Assembly (NCBI RefSeq): GCF_001476905.1
Contig: NZ_LDTE01000026.1
Coordinates: 1 to 48,031 of the forward strand
Direction: 5' to 3'
DNA: 48,031 nt
From: Sphingomonas sanguinis
GTDB taxonomy: Bacteria > Pseudomonadota > Alphaproteobacteria > Sphingomonadales > Sphingomonadaceae
In this document: piece by piece, positions 40,033 through 48,031 of the stretch
Position numbering within the stretch: position 1 is the first letter of the stretch
Layout of the letters: each line of letters opens with the position of its first letter
Program-made: the position numbers and the translations under genes
The notes under the pieces: model-generated
Databases searched by the model: none
The model's input: the letters and a program-made list of their open reading frames with translations, nothing else
Told to the model about the DNA's origin: nothing

Positions 40033-40371
<339 letters not shown>

Positions 40372-40384
40372 GAGGGGGATTTCG

Positions 40385-41734
40385 ATGAAGCATGTCACCA
40401 AATTGGCGACCGGCGCAGCGGGCCTGGGCCTGTCGCTCTTCGCCGCGATGCCCGCCTGGGCGCAAGCGGCGGCCACCGCCGCCCCGGCCGCGACCGTGAA
40501 CAAGGGCGACACCGCATGGATGCTCACCTCGACCGTGTTGGTCATGATGATGATCCTGCCGGGCCTGGCGCTGTTCTATGGCGGCCTCACCCGCGCGAAG
40601 AACATGCTGTCCACCATGACCCAGATCGGCGCGGCGGCCTGCCTCGCGATGCTGATCTGGGTGATGTACGGCTATAGCGTCGCCTTCGGCCCCGATGTGC
40701 CCGGCTTCGCCTCCAACTTCGTGTCGGGGCTTGGCAAGGCGTTCCTGAAGGCCGTCACGCCCGCCAGCCAGGCGGCGACCTTCACCGCCGGCGTCGAAAT
40801 CCCCGAATATGTCTTTATCTGTTTCCAGATGACCTTCGCCGCGATCACCGCCGCGCTGGTGCTGGGCTCGGTGGTCGAGCGGATGAAGTTCTCGGCCGTG
40901 ATGGCATTCGTCGCCGTGTGGCTGACCATCGTCTACCTGCCGATCGCGCACATGGTCTGGGCGTCGTCGGGCCTGTTCTTCAAGGCGGGCGCGCTCGACT
41001 TTGCGGGAGGCACCGTGGTGCACATCAACGCCGGTGTCTCGGCGCTGGTCGCCGCACTGATCCTGGGCAAGCGCATGGGGTATCCGACCACGCCGATGCC
41101 CCCTCACTCGCTGACGCTGACCGGTGTCGGCACCGGCCTGTTGTGGGTCGGCTGGTTCGGGTTCAATGCGGGCTCGGCGCTGGAGGCCAATGGCTCGGCG
41201 GGTCTGGCGATGATCAACACCTTCGTCGCGACGGCCGCCGGTGGCCTAGCCTGGATGCTGGTCGAGCGGGTTGCGGGTCATAAGGGCTCGGCGCTGGGCT
41301 TCTGCTCGGGCATCGTCGCAGGGCTGGTCGCGGTAACCCCGGCGGCGGGCAATTCGGGTCCGTTCGGCGCGATCGTGCTCGGTGCCATCGCCAGCGTGGT
41401 CTGCTTCTACGCCGTGTCGGTCCTGAAGCCCAAGCTCGGCTATGACGATGCGCTCGACGCCTTTGGTGTCCATGGCATCGGCGGCATGATCGGCGCGATC
41501 GGCACCGCGGTGGTCTATTCGCCCTCGCTGGGCGGTCCGGGTGCGGCCGATTACGCCATTGGCCCCAAGCTGCTGGTGCAGGTCGAGGCGGTTGCCACAA
41601 CCATCGTCTGGGCCACCATCGGCACCGTCATCGCCATGTTCGTCGCCAAGGCCCTGACCGGCCTGCGGGTCTCGAAGGAAGTCGAGCAGGAAGGCCTCGA
41701 CCTCGGCGAGCACGGCGAGCGCGCCTACAACTGA
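40385..41734 (+). CDS. amtB: AmtB, ammonium channel
   Basis: AmtB is a trimeric inner-membrane channel for ammonium. It is 449 residues from ATG 40385, preceded by GAGGGGGAT. The N terminus has a signal peptide (LATGAAGLGLSLFAAMPAWA) before the eleven-helix core that begins GDTAWMLTSTVLVMMMILP. The pore histidines fall in LPIAHMVW and in the VHGIGGMIGAIGT block, and the GGTVVHINAG segment is conserved. The frame is open further upstream but that overlaps glnK. It is co-transcribed with glnK, which regulates it by direct binding, and followed by a strong terminator. Confidence 0.96.
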   Translation: MKHVTKLATGAAGLGLSLFAAMPAWAQAAATAAPAATVNKGDTAWMLTSTVLVMMMILPGLALFYGGLTRAKNMLSTMTQIGAAACLAMLIWVMYGYSVAFGPDVPGFASNFVSGLGKAFLKAVTPASQAATFTAGVEIPEYVFICFQMTFAAITAALVLGSVVERMKFSAVMAFVAVWLTIVYLPIAHMVWASSGLFFKAGALDFAGGTVVHINAGVSALVAALILGKRMGYPTTPMPPHSLTLTGVGTGLLWVGWFGFNAGSALEANGSAGLAMINTFVATAAGGLAWMLVERVAGHKGSALGFCSGIVAGLVAVTPAAGNSGPFGAIVLGAIASVVCFYAVSVLKPKLGYDDALDAFGVHGIGGMIGAIGTAVVYSPSLGGPGAADYAIGPKLLVQVEAVATTIVWATIGTVIAMFVAKALTGLRVSKEVEQEGLDLGEHGERAYN

Positions 41735-41794
41735 TCGGGCGCGGGGGCGACAGAACCCCCGCACCCCACGACGTTCCTCCTGCGGACGACCTAA

Positions 41795-41826
41795 GCCCGG
41801 TGCGGCAACGCACCGGGCCTTTTTTG
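41795..41826 (+). terminator. Rho-independent terminator after amtB
   Basis: GCCCGGTGCG (41795-41804), loop GCAA, CGCACCGGGC (41809-41818), then six T residues from 41820. This is a perfect 10-bp stem and a textbook intrinsic terminator for glnK-amtB; the reverse direction has no U tract. Confidence 0.95.
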
Positions 41827-41846
41827 TGCGCGAGGAGGAAGGGGCT

Positions 41847-42227
41847 TTACCGTCCCTTGGGCCCGGCCACCGGACCGGCGGCCTTGGCCTGTGCCGCCTT
41901 GGCCGCTTCATATTCGTCGAAGGTGCGCGACAGCAGCGCCTGCGCCTCGGCCTCGGTCACCTTGCCGTCCTTGTTGGCATCGGCCTTGTCGAACCACAGG
42001 TCGGTCAGCCGCTGGGCATGGACGGCATCGATCTGTTTCTTGCCATTGCCCATCTTCATGATCGCGGCCTTGACCTCGGCCTTGGTCAGCACGCCGTCGT
42101 GATTGGTGTCGCGCGCCTTGAACTCACGCGAGAATTTGGCGGCGGCCGAGGCGCGGGTGTCCTGCTGCGCCAGGGCGGGGACGGTCAGCGTGGCGGCGAT
42201 CAGGCCGGCGAGGAGGAAACGGGTCAT
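41847..42227 (-). CDS. Secreted EF-hand calcium-binding protein
   Basis: This is a small exported protein, 126 residues from the ATG at 42227, which gives a clean signal peptide (MTRFLLAGLIAATLTVPALA, cleavage near residue 20). Two EF-hand loops are intact: DTNHDGVLTKAE (about 40-51) and DANKDGKVTEAE (about 83-94), each with the acidic and glycine positions needed for calcium. The C terminus is Ala/Lys-rich. The specific role is unknown; such proteins are often periplasmic calcium sensors or buffers. It is divergent from argG, and the 148-bp gap must contain both promoters, though none is clear. Confidence 0.82.
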   Translation of the reverse strand: MTRFLLAGLIAATLTVPALAQQDTRASAAAKFSREFKARDTNHDGVLTKAEVKAAIMKMGNGKKQIDAVHAQRLTDLWFDKADANKDGKVTEAEAQALLSRTFDEYEAAKAAQAKAAGPVAGPKGR

Positions 42228-42375
42228 GCACGAGACTCCAGAACGGGACATCACGGCCGCTCCTGACGGCCTTTGGCTGTCGCCGCAATGAACGAACCAA
42301 CCGAAGGTTGCGTGGGACCGCGACAGCGCATAGGGCGCGAGGCAAATCCATCCCATTTCCTTGAAGGACTTTGCC

Positions 42376-43596
42376 ATGAGCGAAGATATCAAGCGCGTCG
42401 TCCTCGCCTATTCGGGCGGCCTCGACACCAGCGTCATCCTCAAGTGGCTGCAGCAGCATTATGGCTGCGAGGTCGTGACCTTCACCGCCGATCTGGGCCA
42501 GGGCGAAGAGCTGGAGCCCGCGCGCAAGAAGGCCGAGATGGCGGGCGTAAAGCCCGAACACATCTTCATCGACGATCTGCGCGAGGAGTTCGTCAAGGAC
42601 TACGTGTTCCCGATGATGCGCGCCAACGCGCTGTACGAGGGGCTGTACCTGCTCGGCACCTCAATCGCGCGGCCGCTGATCGCCAAGCGCCAGATCGAGA
42701 TCGCCAAGATGGTCAACGCCGACGCGGTCAGCCACGGCGCGACCGGCAAGGGCAACGACCAGGTCCGCTTCGAGCTGGGCTATTACGCGCTGAACCCCGA
42801 CATCAAGGTCATCGCGCCGTGGCGCGAATGGGACCTGACCAGCCGCACCAAGCTGATCGAGTTTGCCGAGGCGCACCAGATCCCGGTGTCGAAGGACAAG
42901 CGCGGTGAAGCGCCCTTCTCGACCGACGCGAACCTGTTGCACACCTCGTCCGAGGGCAAGGTGCTGGAGGATCCGTGGGATGAGGTCCCCGATTACGTCT
43001 ATTCGCGCACCGTCAACCCGGAAGACGCGCCCGATCTCCCTGAGACGATCACCATCGACTTCGAGCGTGGCGACGGCGTTGCGCTGAACGGCGAGGCGTG
43101 CTCGCCCGCGACGCTGCTGACCAAGCTGAACGAGCTGGGTCGCAAGCACGGCATCGGCCGCCTCGACCTGGTCGAGAACCGCTTCGTCGGCATGAAGAGC
43201 CGCGGCATGTACGAGACGCCGGGCGGCACCATCTATGCGCTGGCGCATCGTGGCATCGAACAGATCACGCTCGACCGGGGTGCCGCGCACCTGAAGGACG
43301 AACTGGCGCCGCGCTATGCCGAGCTGGTCTATAACGGCTTCTGGTTCTCGCCGGAGCGCGAGATGCTGCAGGCCGCCGTCAACTACAGCCAGGAAAAGGT
43401 GACCGGCACCGTCCGCCTGAAGCTGTACAAGGGCCAGGCGATCGTGACCGGCCGCAAGTCGCCCTACAGCCTGTATTCGGAAAAGGTCGTCACCTTCGAG
43501 GACGATCAGGGCGCCTATGACCAGCGCGACGCGGCGGGCTTCATCAAGCTGAACGCGCTGCGCCTGCGCTTGCTGGGACGTCGCGACCAGATTTGA
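42376..43596 (+). CDS. argG: Argininosuccinate synthase
   Basis: ArgG joins citrulline and aspartate with ATP to form argininosuccinate, the substrate of ArgH (encoded at 28784). It is 406 residues from ATG 42376, chosen over TTG 42361 because GAAGGA sits 7-8 bp upstream. The ATP-binding P-loop is in [18 protein letters not shown] near the N terminus. [16 protein letters not shown] and the substrate-contact block [18 protein letters not shown] are conserved. The length is normal. It is followed after 33 bp by an unrelated membrane-protein gene in the same direction, possibly read through since no terminator is seen. Confidence 0.97.
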   Translation: MSEDIKRVVLAYSGGLDTSVILKWLQQHYGCEVVTFTADLGQGEELEPARKKAEMAGVKPEHIFIDDLREEFVKDYVFPMMRANALYEGLYLLGTSIARPLIAKRQIEIAKMVNADAVSHGATGKGNDQVRFELGYYALNPDIKVIAPWREWDLTSRTKLIEFAEAHQIPVSKDKRGEAPFSTDANLLHTSSEGKVLEDPWDEVPDYVYSRTVNPEDAPDLPETITIDFERGDGVALNGEACSPATLLTKLNELGRKHGIGRLDLVENRFVGMKSRGMYETPGGTIYALAHRGIEQITLDRGAAHLKDELAPRYAELVYNGFWFSPEREMLQAAVNYSQEKVTGTVRLKLYKGQAIVTGRKSPYSLYSEKVVTFEDDQGAYDQRDAAGFIKLNALRLRLLGRRDQI

Positions 43597-43629
43597 TCCG
43601 ACGTGCCCGTCCTGACAGGAGCCATGCGC

Positions 43630-45192
43630 ATGGATCGCCGACAGGACGGGACGACGCACGAAGGGGCGGGGCTGTGGTGGCAGTCCCGCCCCTTTTTGTG
43701 GCTGTGCGTGATCCTGTCGGCGGTGCCGCTGCTCTGGCCCGCCGTCCCGCCGCTCAGCGACATGGGCGACCATATCGGCAGCTACCGCATTCTGGCCGAA
43801 GCCGGGCGGGGGCCGCTGGCGCGGCATTACGACGTGCACTGGGCGGCGGTCGGCAATCTGGGGGTCGAGGCTATCGTCCTGGCGCTCCATGCGCTGGGCA
43901 TCGGGATCGAACCCGCCGCCAAGATCGCGGTGCTGATCATCCCGCCGCTGACCGTGGCGGGGATGATCGCGCTGGCCCGCGCGGCGCATGGGCAGGTGCA
44001 GCCCGGCACGATGCTCGCCTTTCCGCTGGCCTATGCCCAGGCGTTCCAGATGGGCTTCGTCAATTTCTGTCTGGCCCAAGCGCTGGTGCTGCTGAGCATG
44101 GCGCTTTGGCTGCGACTGGCGCGGACCCGGCCGCCGATCTGGCGGCTGGCGATCTTCGCGGTGATCGCGCCGGTCGTCTGGCTGTGCCATGCGCTCGGCT
44201 GGGCGATGCTGCTCGCCTTTGTCTTTGCGATGGAGGCCGGGCGGCTGGTCGAGCTGGGGCGGCGCTGGTGGACGGCCGCCGTGCAGGCGGGGCTGATGGT
44301 CCTGCCGATGACGCTGCCTGCGCTGTGGATGCTGCGCGGCGGTGGCGACCAAGTGGCGGGCGAGACCGGGCGCTGGATCTGGTGGTACAAGACGCGCTGG
44401 ATACTGACCCTGTTGCAGGAGCGGTGGATTGCCTGGGACGTCGCCGCGCTGATCATCCTGATCCTGTTCGGCTATGCCGCGATCCGCTCGCGGCGGCTGG
44501 CGGTCCGGCCGGTGCTGGGCGTGCCCGCCGCGCTGGGCTTCGTCATCTTCATGGTGCTGCCCTATATCGTTCAGGGCGGTGCCTATCTCGACATGCGGAT
44601 GCTGGCCCCCGCCTTCATGCTGGGGCTGTTGTCGGTGCGGGTGATCCCGGCGGGTTCGGGCGGCGGTCTGGCGCTGGCGGCGACGGGATTCTTCGTGGCG
44701 CGGCTGGTCGGCACGACACTGGCCTTCGCGCAGTTGGCGCAGGGGCAGGAGAGGGACTGGCGCGCCATCCCGGCGTTACCGAAGGGCGGCGCGGTGCTGG
44801 TCCTGACCAATGTCGCGGGCGAGGAGCGTTGGGATGCGCCGCGCCGCTGGCATGTCGCGGGGCTCGCCATCGCGCGGGCGGGCGTGTTCACCAACACGCC
44901 CTGGGTCATGCCCGGCCAGCATCTGATCCGCCCGCGCGTGTCTCGCGCCGCCCCCTATGACCGCGACCCGTCGGGCCTGGTCTTCGCGCCGGGATCGGAA
45001 GGCGGGGCGACCGATTTCGACCAGGCGATCCGCGAGTTCGACCGCTGCGCCTTCGACGCCGTGTGGACGATCGGTTTCCCACGCGGGCGGGCCCGCGCCG
45101 CCGATCTGGTGCCGGTCTGGGCCGAGGGAGATTCGGCGGTCTATCGCGTTCGACGCGGCCGATGCTTGTCGGACGCCCCCTCCATCCGCTAG
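43630..45192 (+). CDS. Polytopic membrane protein of unknown function, GT-C-like (first of a tandem pair)
   Basis: This is an integral membrane protein of about ten helices with a soluble C-terminal part, 520 residues from ATG 43630, chosen for AGGAG at 43617-43621. Near residues 35-55 it has LLWPAVPPLSDMGDHIGSYR, an acidic motif in the first outward loop as in GT-C glycosyltransferases. Other conserved blocks are FPLAYAQAFQMGFVNF, CHALGW and GGAYLDMRMLAP. The C-terminal domain has HVAGLAIARAGVFTNTPW and FDAVWTIGFPRG. All these blocks recur in the next gene, so the two are paralogues. A sugar- or lipid-linked transfer role is possible but unproven. It is followed by its partner after 10 bp. 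Confidence 0.8.
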   Translation: MDRRQDGTTHEGAGLWWQSRPFLWLCVILSAVPLLWPAVPPLSDMGDHIGSYRILAEAGRGPLARHYDVHWAAVGNLGVEAIVLALHALGIGIEPAAKIAVLIIPPLTVAGMIALARAAHGQVQPGTMLAFPLAYAQAFQMGFVNFCLAQALVLLSMALWLRLARTRPPIWRLAIFAVIAPVVWLCHALGWAMLLAFVFAMEAGRLVELGRRWWTAAVQAGLMVLPMTLPALWMLRGGGDQVAGETGRWIWWYKTRWILTLLQERWIAWDVAALIILILFGYAAIRSRRLAVRPVLGVPAALGFVIFMVLPYIVQGGAYLDMRMLAPAFMLGLLSVRVIPAGSGGGLALAATGFFVARLVGTTLAFAQLAQGQERDWRAIPALPKGGAVLVLTNVAGEERWDAPRRWHVAGLAIARAGVFTNTPWVMPGQHLIRPRVSRAAPYDRDPSGLVFAPGSEGGATDFDQAIREFDRCAFDAVWTIGFPRGRARAADLVPVWAEGDSAVYRVRRGRCLSDAPSIR

Positions 45193-45202
45193 GCCGACCG
45201 GC

Positions 45203-46867
45203 ATGAATGGGGGAAAGCTCAACTGGTGGCAGACGCGGTGGTTCGTGGTGGCGATGGCGCTGCTCGCGGCCCTGCCGCTGCTCTGGCCGACCGTGCCGCC
45301 GCTGGTCGACCTGCCGGGGCATATGGGGCGCTACCGCGTCCAGCTGGACTATGCGAACCAGCCCTGGCTGGCGACCTGGTATCGTTTCGAATGGCAGATG
45401 ATCGGCAATCTGGGCATCGACCTGCTGATCGAGCCGCTGGCGCCGATCTTCGGGCTCGAACTCGCGGTCAAGCTGATCGTGATCGCGATTCCGGTGCTGA
45501 CCGTCACCGGCCTGCTCTGGATCGCGCGCGAGGTTCAGGGGCGTATCCCCGCGACCGCGCTGTTCGCGCTGCCGCTCGCCTATAGCTATCCCTTCCAGTT
45601 CGGCTTCGTGAATTTCGCGCTGGCGATGGCGCTGGCGCTGAACCTGTTCGGCCTGTGGCTGCGCATGGGGCGGCTGGGTGCGGTGCGCCTGCGCGCCGCG
45701 ATCTTCGTGCCGCTGTCCTGCGTGTTGTGGGTCGCGCATACCTTCGGCTGGGGCGTGCTGGGCGTGCTGGCCTTCTCGGCCGAGCTGATCCGCCAGCATG
45801 ACATCCGGCGGGCCAAGGGAGCCCAGGGCGTCCGGGGCTGGGCCCAGTCGGCCTTCCATGCCGGGATCGGCTGTATCCCGCTGGCGCTGCCCATGGTGCT
45901 GATGGTGCTGTGGCGGTCGGGCGCGGACGTGACCGGCAAGACCACCGACTGGTTCAACTGGCGGTGGAAGATCAACTGGGTCACGATGGTGCTGCGCGAT
46001 CGCTGGATGGCGTTCGACCTCGCCTCGGTCACGGTGCTGTTCCTCGTCCTGCTCAAGGGCGTGCGCGACGAGCGGGTCGAATATTCGCGCAATCTGGTCC
46101 TGTCGGCGGCGTTCCTCTTCGTCGTCTACCTGCTGCTGCCCCGAGTCGTCTTCGGCTCGGCCTATGCCGATATGCGCCTCGCGCCGTATGTCCTGGCCAT
46201 CGCGCTGATCGCGCTCAGGCCCCGGCGCGGCCTGTCGCTGCGTGGTGCGTCGACGCTGGCGGTGGTCGGCCTGCTATTCTTCGTCGTGCGGATCGGGGCG
46301 ACCACGGTCAGCTATGTGATGTACAGCAATGACTATGACCGGGTGCTGACCGCGCTCGATCATGTCCCGCCGCGCGCGCGCCTACTGACCTTTGTCGGCC
46401 GCCAATATTGCGCCGATGTCTGGCCGTCGAGCCGGCTGGAGCATGTCGCCGGCCTCGCGCTGGAGCGCAAGCTGGCCTATGCGAACGACCAATGGTCGAT
46501 GGCGGGTGGACAGCTGCTGACCGTGCGCTATGCCCCCGCCAAGCGTTTCGCGCATGACCCGTCGGAGATCGTGACCCAGATCCGCTGTCGCGGGCAATGG
46601 TGGCGGCCGATCGACACCGCGCTGAAGCTGCTGCCGCGTGATGCCTTTGATTATGTCTGGCTGGTCCATCCGCCGCGCTATGACGAGAGCCTGACGCGTG
46701 GGCTGACGCCGATCTGGCGGTCCGGGCGCGATGTGCTCTACCGCATCGATGATCGTCGCCCGATCATCGACCCGGCGGCCTATGAGCTGCTCAGCCGCCC
46801 GCTGCCCGAAGAGGACAAGCGCGCCCCCGCCCGGCGCAGCGCCACGGCGGATCAGGACGACAAATAA
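45203..46867 (+). CDS. Polytopic membrane protein of unknown function, GT-C-like (second of a tandem pair)
   Basis: This is a 554-residue paralogue of the preceding gene, from ATG 45203 (MNGGKLNWWQTRWF). Matching blocks are LLWPTVPPLVDLPGHMGRYR near 25-45, LPLAYSYPFQFGFVNFALAM, AHTFGWGVLG, WVTMVLRDRWMAFDLASV and GSAYADMRLAP. The soluble C-terminal part has HVAGLALERKLAYANDQWSM and FDYVWLVHPPRYDE. The tail after residue 530 is charged and probably disordered. The frame is open upstream, but that overlaps the first gene. Its stop is 3 bp from the stop of the convergent FemAB-like gene; a TACCCCC / GGGGGTA hairpin (46872-46892) there may end transcription. No function is recognised. Confidence 0.8.
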   Translation: MNGGKLNWWQTRWFVVAMALLAALPLLWPTVPPLVDLPGHMGRYRVQLDYANQPWLATWYRFEWQMIGNLGIDLLIEPLAPIFGLELAVKLIVIAIPVLTVTGLLWIAREVQGRIPATALFALPLAYSYPFQFGFVNFALAMALALNLFGLWLRMGRLGAVRLRAAIFVPLSCVLWVAHTFGWGVLGVLAFSAELIRQHDIRRAKGAQGVRGWAQSAFHAGIGCIPLALPMVLMVLWRSGADVTGKTTDWFNWRWKINWVTMVLRDRWMAFDLASVTVLFLVLLKGVRDERVEYSRNLVLSAAFLFVVYLLLPRVVFGSAYADMRLAPYVLAIALIALRPRRGLSLRGASTLAVVGLLFFVVRIGATTVSYVMYSNDYDRVLTALDHVPPRARLLTFVGRQYCADVWPSSRLEHVAGLALERKLAYANDQWSMAGGQLLTVRYAPAKRFAHDPSEIVTQIRCRGQWWRPIDTALKLLPRDAFDYVWLVHPPRYDESLTRGLTPIWRSGRDVLYRIDDRRPIIDPAAYELLSRPLPEEDKRAPARRSATADQDDK

Positions 46868-46870
46868 GGC

Positions 46871-48001
46871 CTACCCCCGGCGGAAGGGGGTAAGCTCGCC
46901 CAGATACTCGCTTTCCGCTTCGATCGCGTGACGCTCGCGTTCCACGAATTCGGCGACCGCGCGGCGGAAAGCGGGGTGGGGGATGTAATGCGCCGACCAG
47001 GTCGGCACGGGGACATAACCGCGCGCCAGCTTGTGCTCGCCCTGTGCGCCCGCTTCCACGGTCGATAACCGCCGCGCAATGGCGGCGTCGATCGCTTGGT
47101 AATAGCAGAGCTCGAAATGGAGGAAGGGCACCTCCTCGGTCGCGCCCCAATAGCGGCCATAGAGCGTGTCCGCGCCGATCAGGTTGAGCGCCCCCGCGAT
47201 CGGTACGCCGTCGCGCTCGGCCAGGATCAGCAGCACCTTGTCGCCCAGCCGCTCGCCGATCCGGTCGAAGGCGGCACGGGTGAGATAGGGGCGACCCCAT
47301 TTGCGGCTGCCCGTGTCCTGATAAAAGGTCCAGAAGGCGTCCCAATGATGGGGCTGAATCTCCGCACCGTTCAAATGGCGGATGGTCAGCCCCTCGACGG
47401 CGGCGGCGCGTTCCTTGCGGATCGCCTTGCGCTTGCGGCTGGCGAGCGCATCCAGGAAATCGTCGAAACAGGCGTAACCGTCGTTGCGCCAGTGGAACTG
47501 TACGCCCTCGCGGATCAGCCAGCCCGCCGCCTCGAAATGCGGCAGCTGGTCGGGCGTGACGAAGGTAACGTGCGCGGAGGACAGCTCGTTCTGGTCGGTC
47601 ACCGCCTCGATCGCGCCGATCAGCGCCGGGGCGAGCGCGGGATCGCGCAGCAGCAGCCGGGGGCCGGGAACGGGCGAGAAGGGCGAGGCGATCTGGAGCT
47701 TGGGATAGTAGCGCCCCCCGGCCCGCTCCCAGGCATCGGCCCAGCCTTGGTCGAACACATATTCGCCCTGGCTATGCGCCTTTAGATAGGCGGGCGCGAT
47801 GGCGGCGGGCTGGCCATCGGGGCCGTCGATGACGATCGGGGCGGGCGTCCAGCCGGAGCGGCCACCGACACTGTGCGAGTCCTCCAGTGCGGTGAGGAAG
47901 GCGTGGGATGTGAAGGGATTGGCCGTGCCCGCACAGGCGTCCCATTGCTCGGGGGAGAGGGCGGTGGCGCCGGACAGGATACGCGCGACGGCGGTGGTCA
48001 T
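46871..48001 (-). CDS. FemAB-like / GNAT-fold protein (DUF482 family)
   Basis: The product has 376 residues and starts at the ATG at 48001, ending convergent with the membrane-protein pair. It has the features of the FemAB-like, GNAT-fold family annotated as peptidoglycan biosynthesis or recognition proteins: NPFTSHAFLTALEDSHSVG near residue 28 and PAYLKAHSQGEYVFDQGWAD. YYPKLQIASPFSPVPGPRLL, the FLDALASRKRKAIRKER segment and a C-terminal acyltransferase-like core with GRYWGATEEVPFLHFELCYY are also typical. The biochemical role of the family is poorly known. There is no signal peptide, so it is probably cytoplasmic. Its promoter lies at the window edge. Confidence 0.85.
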   Translation of the reverse strand: MTTAVARILSGATALSPEQWDACAGTANPFTSHAFLTALEDSHSVGGRSGWTPAPIVIDGPDGQPAAIAPAYLKAHSQGEYVFDQGWADAWERAGGRYYPKLQIASPFSPVPGPRLLLRDPALAPALIGAIEAVTDQNELSSAHVTFVTPDQLPHFEAAGWLIREGVQFHWRNDGYACFDDFLDALASRKRKAIRKERAAAVEGLTIRHLNGAEIQPHHWDAFWTFYQDTGSRKWGRPYLTRAAFDRIGERLGDKVLLILAERDGVPIAGALNLIGADTLYGRYWGATEEVPFLHFELCYYQAIDAAIARRLSTVEAGAQGEHKLARGYVPVPTWSAHYIPHPAFRRAVAEFVERERHAIEAESEYLGELTPFRRG

Positions 48002-48031
48002 CGCTGGGGAATATGCGGTGTGGGGTGGGGT

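Overview
The window is one GC-rich stretch that looks like a Sphingomonas-type alphaproteobacterium (Sphingomonadaceae). This is inferred from protein style, the flagellar gene set, the sphingomonad-like CTCCCC/GGGGAG repeat units and the gene neighbourhoods; no rRNA or tRNA is present to confirm it. Nearly all of it is coding, with short gaps and many 1-8 bp start/stop overlaps.

Region 1 (1-25.4 kb) is most of a flagellar locus. It starts with the tail of an unidentified gene, then flgA, flgM-flgN, a transglycosylase, flhA-fliA, and an orphan LolC/E-type permease. Two flagellin genes follow on the minus strand. A sigma-54 activator then leads the long plus-strand run fliE-F-G-H-I-J-K-L-M-N-O-P / fliQ-R-flhB / fliD-S. 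The sequence supports a two-tier control scheme. A near-consensus sigma-54 promoter sits before the transglycosylase-flhA-fliA operon. Four matching sigma-28 promoters (TAAA, then about 15 bp, then GCCGTT) sit before flgM, both flagellins and fliD. Hook/rod genes, motAB, flhF/flhG and chemotaxis genes are not in the window.

Region 2 (25.4-30.8 kb) is a minus-strand set: zntB-like transporter with cysG N-terminal-type siroheme synthase, then argH, a small LptM-like lipoprotein and lysA, with a TlpA-like lipoprotein thioredoxin divergent from argH.

Region 3 (30.8-38.3 kb) holds a likely structured noncoding RNA on the minus strand, an AT-rich possibly bidirectional promoter, the periplasmic glucan operon opgG-opgH, and a divergent exonuclease / Lhr-type helicase pair without its usual ligase. 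An elaborate inverted-repeat element follows.

Region 4 (38.3-48 kb) holds tldD, a second sigma-54 promoter with NtrC-like palindromes ahead of glnK-amtB, an EF-hand protein, argG, two tandem paralogous polytopic membrane proteins of unknown function, and a FemAB-like acyltransferase-fold protein.

No wholly new multi-gene system is evident. The best candidates for undescribed biology are the minus-strand RNA near 30.8-31.1 kb, the tandem membrane-protein pair at 43.6-46.9 kb, the three-way-junction repeat near 38.1 kb, and a FliM without the CheY-binding peptide.
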